A DNA stretch of 64,000 nt from Antedon mediterranea (taxonomy: Eukaryota; Echinodermata; Crinoidea; Comatulida; Antedonidae), in NCBI RefSeq assembly GCF_964355755.1, contig NC_092680.1, positions 5,619,001 through 5,683,000 of the forward strand, given 5' to 3'. The notes under the pieces are model-generated. The model searched no databases and had not been told where the DNA came from. It worked only from the letters and a program-made list of their open reading frames with translations. The first letter of the stretch is position 1; every line of letters begins with the position of its first letter. Shown here in pieces: positions 47,637 to 64,000 of this stretch. The position numbers and the translations under genes are program-made.

Positions 47637-49598
47637 TTTATTATGGAGTAATATAAAGATAGAAGTAGATATCCATTGATATCAGTTTTGTAGTGAATAT
47701 AGCAACACAATCAGAAACACCTCATAGCTGTCTATATATAAGATTACAGTTAACACAAACAATTACACAAATGAAAACCGGAGAACAAAGTTAGTGAAGA
47801 TAAGAATGCCTACATGTAATTGTAATATCAACATCAAACACATACTGTATGTATATTAAGCAAAATATCATTCCCTCTGGGATGTCAAATCTTATATTTC
47901 ACCTCTAAGCAGGCAATATGTGTATAATAATACACACTTTAGATTTAGTGTGGAATATGATATATTAACTAAACTAAAAAAGAGAGAAAATAAATATTGT
48001 TTAGTATAATAGTGGCCTCTAATCCAGAGTTATTGGTTCGAATCCTGCTGTGCCCATGTAAGCATGCCCATGTAAGCGTTCAGATGGCTGAACCTGGTAA
48101 TAAGACTCGCTGTATCAGGCATGCGTTATTTCTTGACAGGTATAAAACTGTTGCATGTCGAAATACATTCCAATTAATTTGTCTAAACTAAAACTTCATC
48201 AGTGGACCATCATCATTATATTATGCAATGCAATGTACACACAATGCTGATGACACAATAAATGCTACAATATACATTTTTTGGGTTAAAAATAAATAAT
48301 TTAGTATATTGCCTACTAAACTTGGACAATGGCAGTAAAGTTTAAAAAAAAATTGTATCTGGTTTTGTTTGTGAGCTTTTCTTATTTTTCTGCATTAGCT
48401 TTTAACAGAAATTATTTGTGCGAACTGCCAAATTGTAAAAATCTACTCAAATTATGAAAAATAACTTGTTATTAGGCTGGTCTAGTTTAACTTGCTCGGA
48501 TAAGTAAGTAAAATCTGTACAAAATCATCCATGAATTATTATATATTCATATTTACTATACTTTAAAAAAATTTATATACAGTTTATATATTATAGATTC
48601 TTACACAAAACTAGTTTGAAATTGATTAAAGTAATTTAAATTACTTGAAGTTTAGTTAAGTAACTTCATTTGTTTAAGATGAGGAGCCAAAATATACATA
48701 CACAACTTACAATTATTAGTAATTAACACACAATATTAAATAATCCTTCACAGCAAAGTTGCCCATTGGCTATTAGCAGTTAATTGACCAGTGACTTCCC
48801 ATCTTTAATAACATAATTGCTTATAGTATAATATAGTACTTTGAGTAAAGTAGTTCACACTAGCTTCATATGCAGTGGATTACTTGCGAACAACTTTAAT
48901 CTCCCCCTTTGTGTCAAATGTTCTCATAGGTCTGTCAAAAATGATAAGTGGACCAGTACACCCACTTTCGTTGATCCATAGGGTTATAGAAATATGCCGA
49001 TCTTATAGCTATGTTTCTAGCGTCTCTACCTTGACTCAGTGGGATAACGCAGATGACTGCGGCCCCTGGTTTAGAAACCCTAAGTGGCCTCTGTTGTTTT
49101 TAGCATTTTCGACATATTTTAATGCCTGTTTTATCCTCTTGGCATGCACTGCTCAGGGCCGCCAAACCTCCACGGGTTTAGCCAGTAATTTTACGCCACT
49201 GCCTTGACTACAATTACTATATTATTTTATTTATTTCCAGTGTGTTATACTTTTGTCTATTCTATGTTACTGTATTTTGAATGTTTACTATAATTCATAA
49301 TATTTAATAGGTTTAAAAAAATCTGTAAAAAAAATCATTTATTGAAGATAATTTGGTTTAAAAATTAATCTACTTCATGATCTATAATGACATTATTAAA
49401 ACTTTATACTTTTGTCGACCATCTTTTATAACAATTTTAAACAAATCAGCTTGATTAGCTTTCCCCAAGCAAGACTATTCAGTAGAAGAAGATTTAAATA
49501 ATGCATATTATTTTGGCTTTAAAAACATTTACAAAAGAATTATGATACAGTTATCGGTCTTTTTACAATAGATTTCATTTCATTGGACTATTTTGTAA
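47637..49598 (-). other. Probable 3' UTR of the NEDD4-family gene
   Basis: Non-coding stretch after the stop codon at 49599-49601. TTTATT at 47637-47642 is AATAAA on the minus strand and a possible end. The true 3' end could be nearer. It includes a SINE near 48000. A 330-base open frame on the opposite strand at 48875-49207 resembles nothing I know. Confidence 0.35.
47990..48190 (+). repeat. tRNA-derived SINE
   Basis: A-box-like TAGTATAATAGTGG at about 48002 and a perfect B box GGTTCGAATCC at 48035-48045, followed by unrelated sequence. No clear tail or target duplication. Confidence 0.6.

Positions 49599-64000
<14,402 letters not shown>

Noticed and set aside
48875-49207. 110-residue open frame in the region after NEDD4
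   Set aside because: No recognisable domain, no splice context and no paralogue; likely chance or a transposon remnant in the NEDD4 3' UTR.

Overview
This window is animal nuclear DNA: split genes with GT/AG introns, AT-rich spacers, and dense LINEs, SINEs, Helitrons and small inverted-repeat transposons. The protein families (TIR and death domains, a NEDD4-type ubiquitin ligase) and the transposon mix suggest a marine invertebrate, plausibly an echinoderm or another invertebrate deuterostome. The species cannot be fixed from the sequence alone.

Positions 1-45898 hold a head-to-tail array of four paralogous genes on the plus strand, called copies A (144-1079, 3' end only), B (3492-11559), C (18567-29684) and D (33230-45898). 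B, C and D each have 17 coding exons with matching phases and no internal stop (1137, 1174 and 1252 residues predicted). The architecture is: a long N-terminal helical repeat region, weakly like melted/VEPH1 proteins; an acidic coiled coil; a death domain; two different TIR domains; a proline/acidic repeat tail; and a C-terminal CaaX prenylation box. Both TIR domains keep the glutamate that is catalytic in SARM1 and plant TIR NADases. By inference these are membrane-anchored innate-immune or cell-death proteins combining a MyD88-like death+TIR core with a SARM1-like helical N-terminus.

The paralogues act as natural empty-site controls. They allow precise mapping of insertions: Helitrons at 12179-13476 and 27961-28526, an L1/Tx1-like LINE at 14072-18057 with a 15-bp target duplication and a duplicated 3' end, an L2/CR1-type LINE tail at 10509-10991, and a 1.3-kb foldback element at 39557-40848. 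Copies C and D share a transposon absent from B, so they separated after B did. The C-D spacer also holds a spliceable-looking copy of one NEDD4 exon (30501-30551) and a tandem pair of tRNA-like sequences with a predicted AUC anticodon.

Positions 45899-49598 are spacer plus the probable 3' UTR of the next gene. From 49599 to the window end, on the minus strand and converging on the TIR array, lies the 3' part of a NEDD4-family HECT E3 ligase: 17 exons, the end of the C2 region, three WW domains and a complete HECT domain with its catalytic cysteine. Its introns hold a third Helitron (59983-62527, reverse orientation) and several MITEs. One MITE lies six bases from a splice site.
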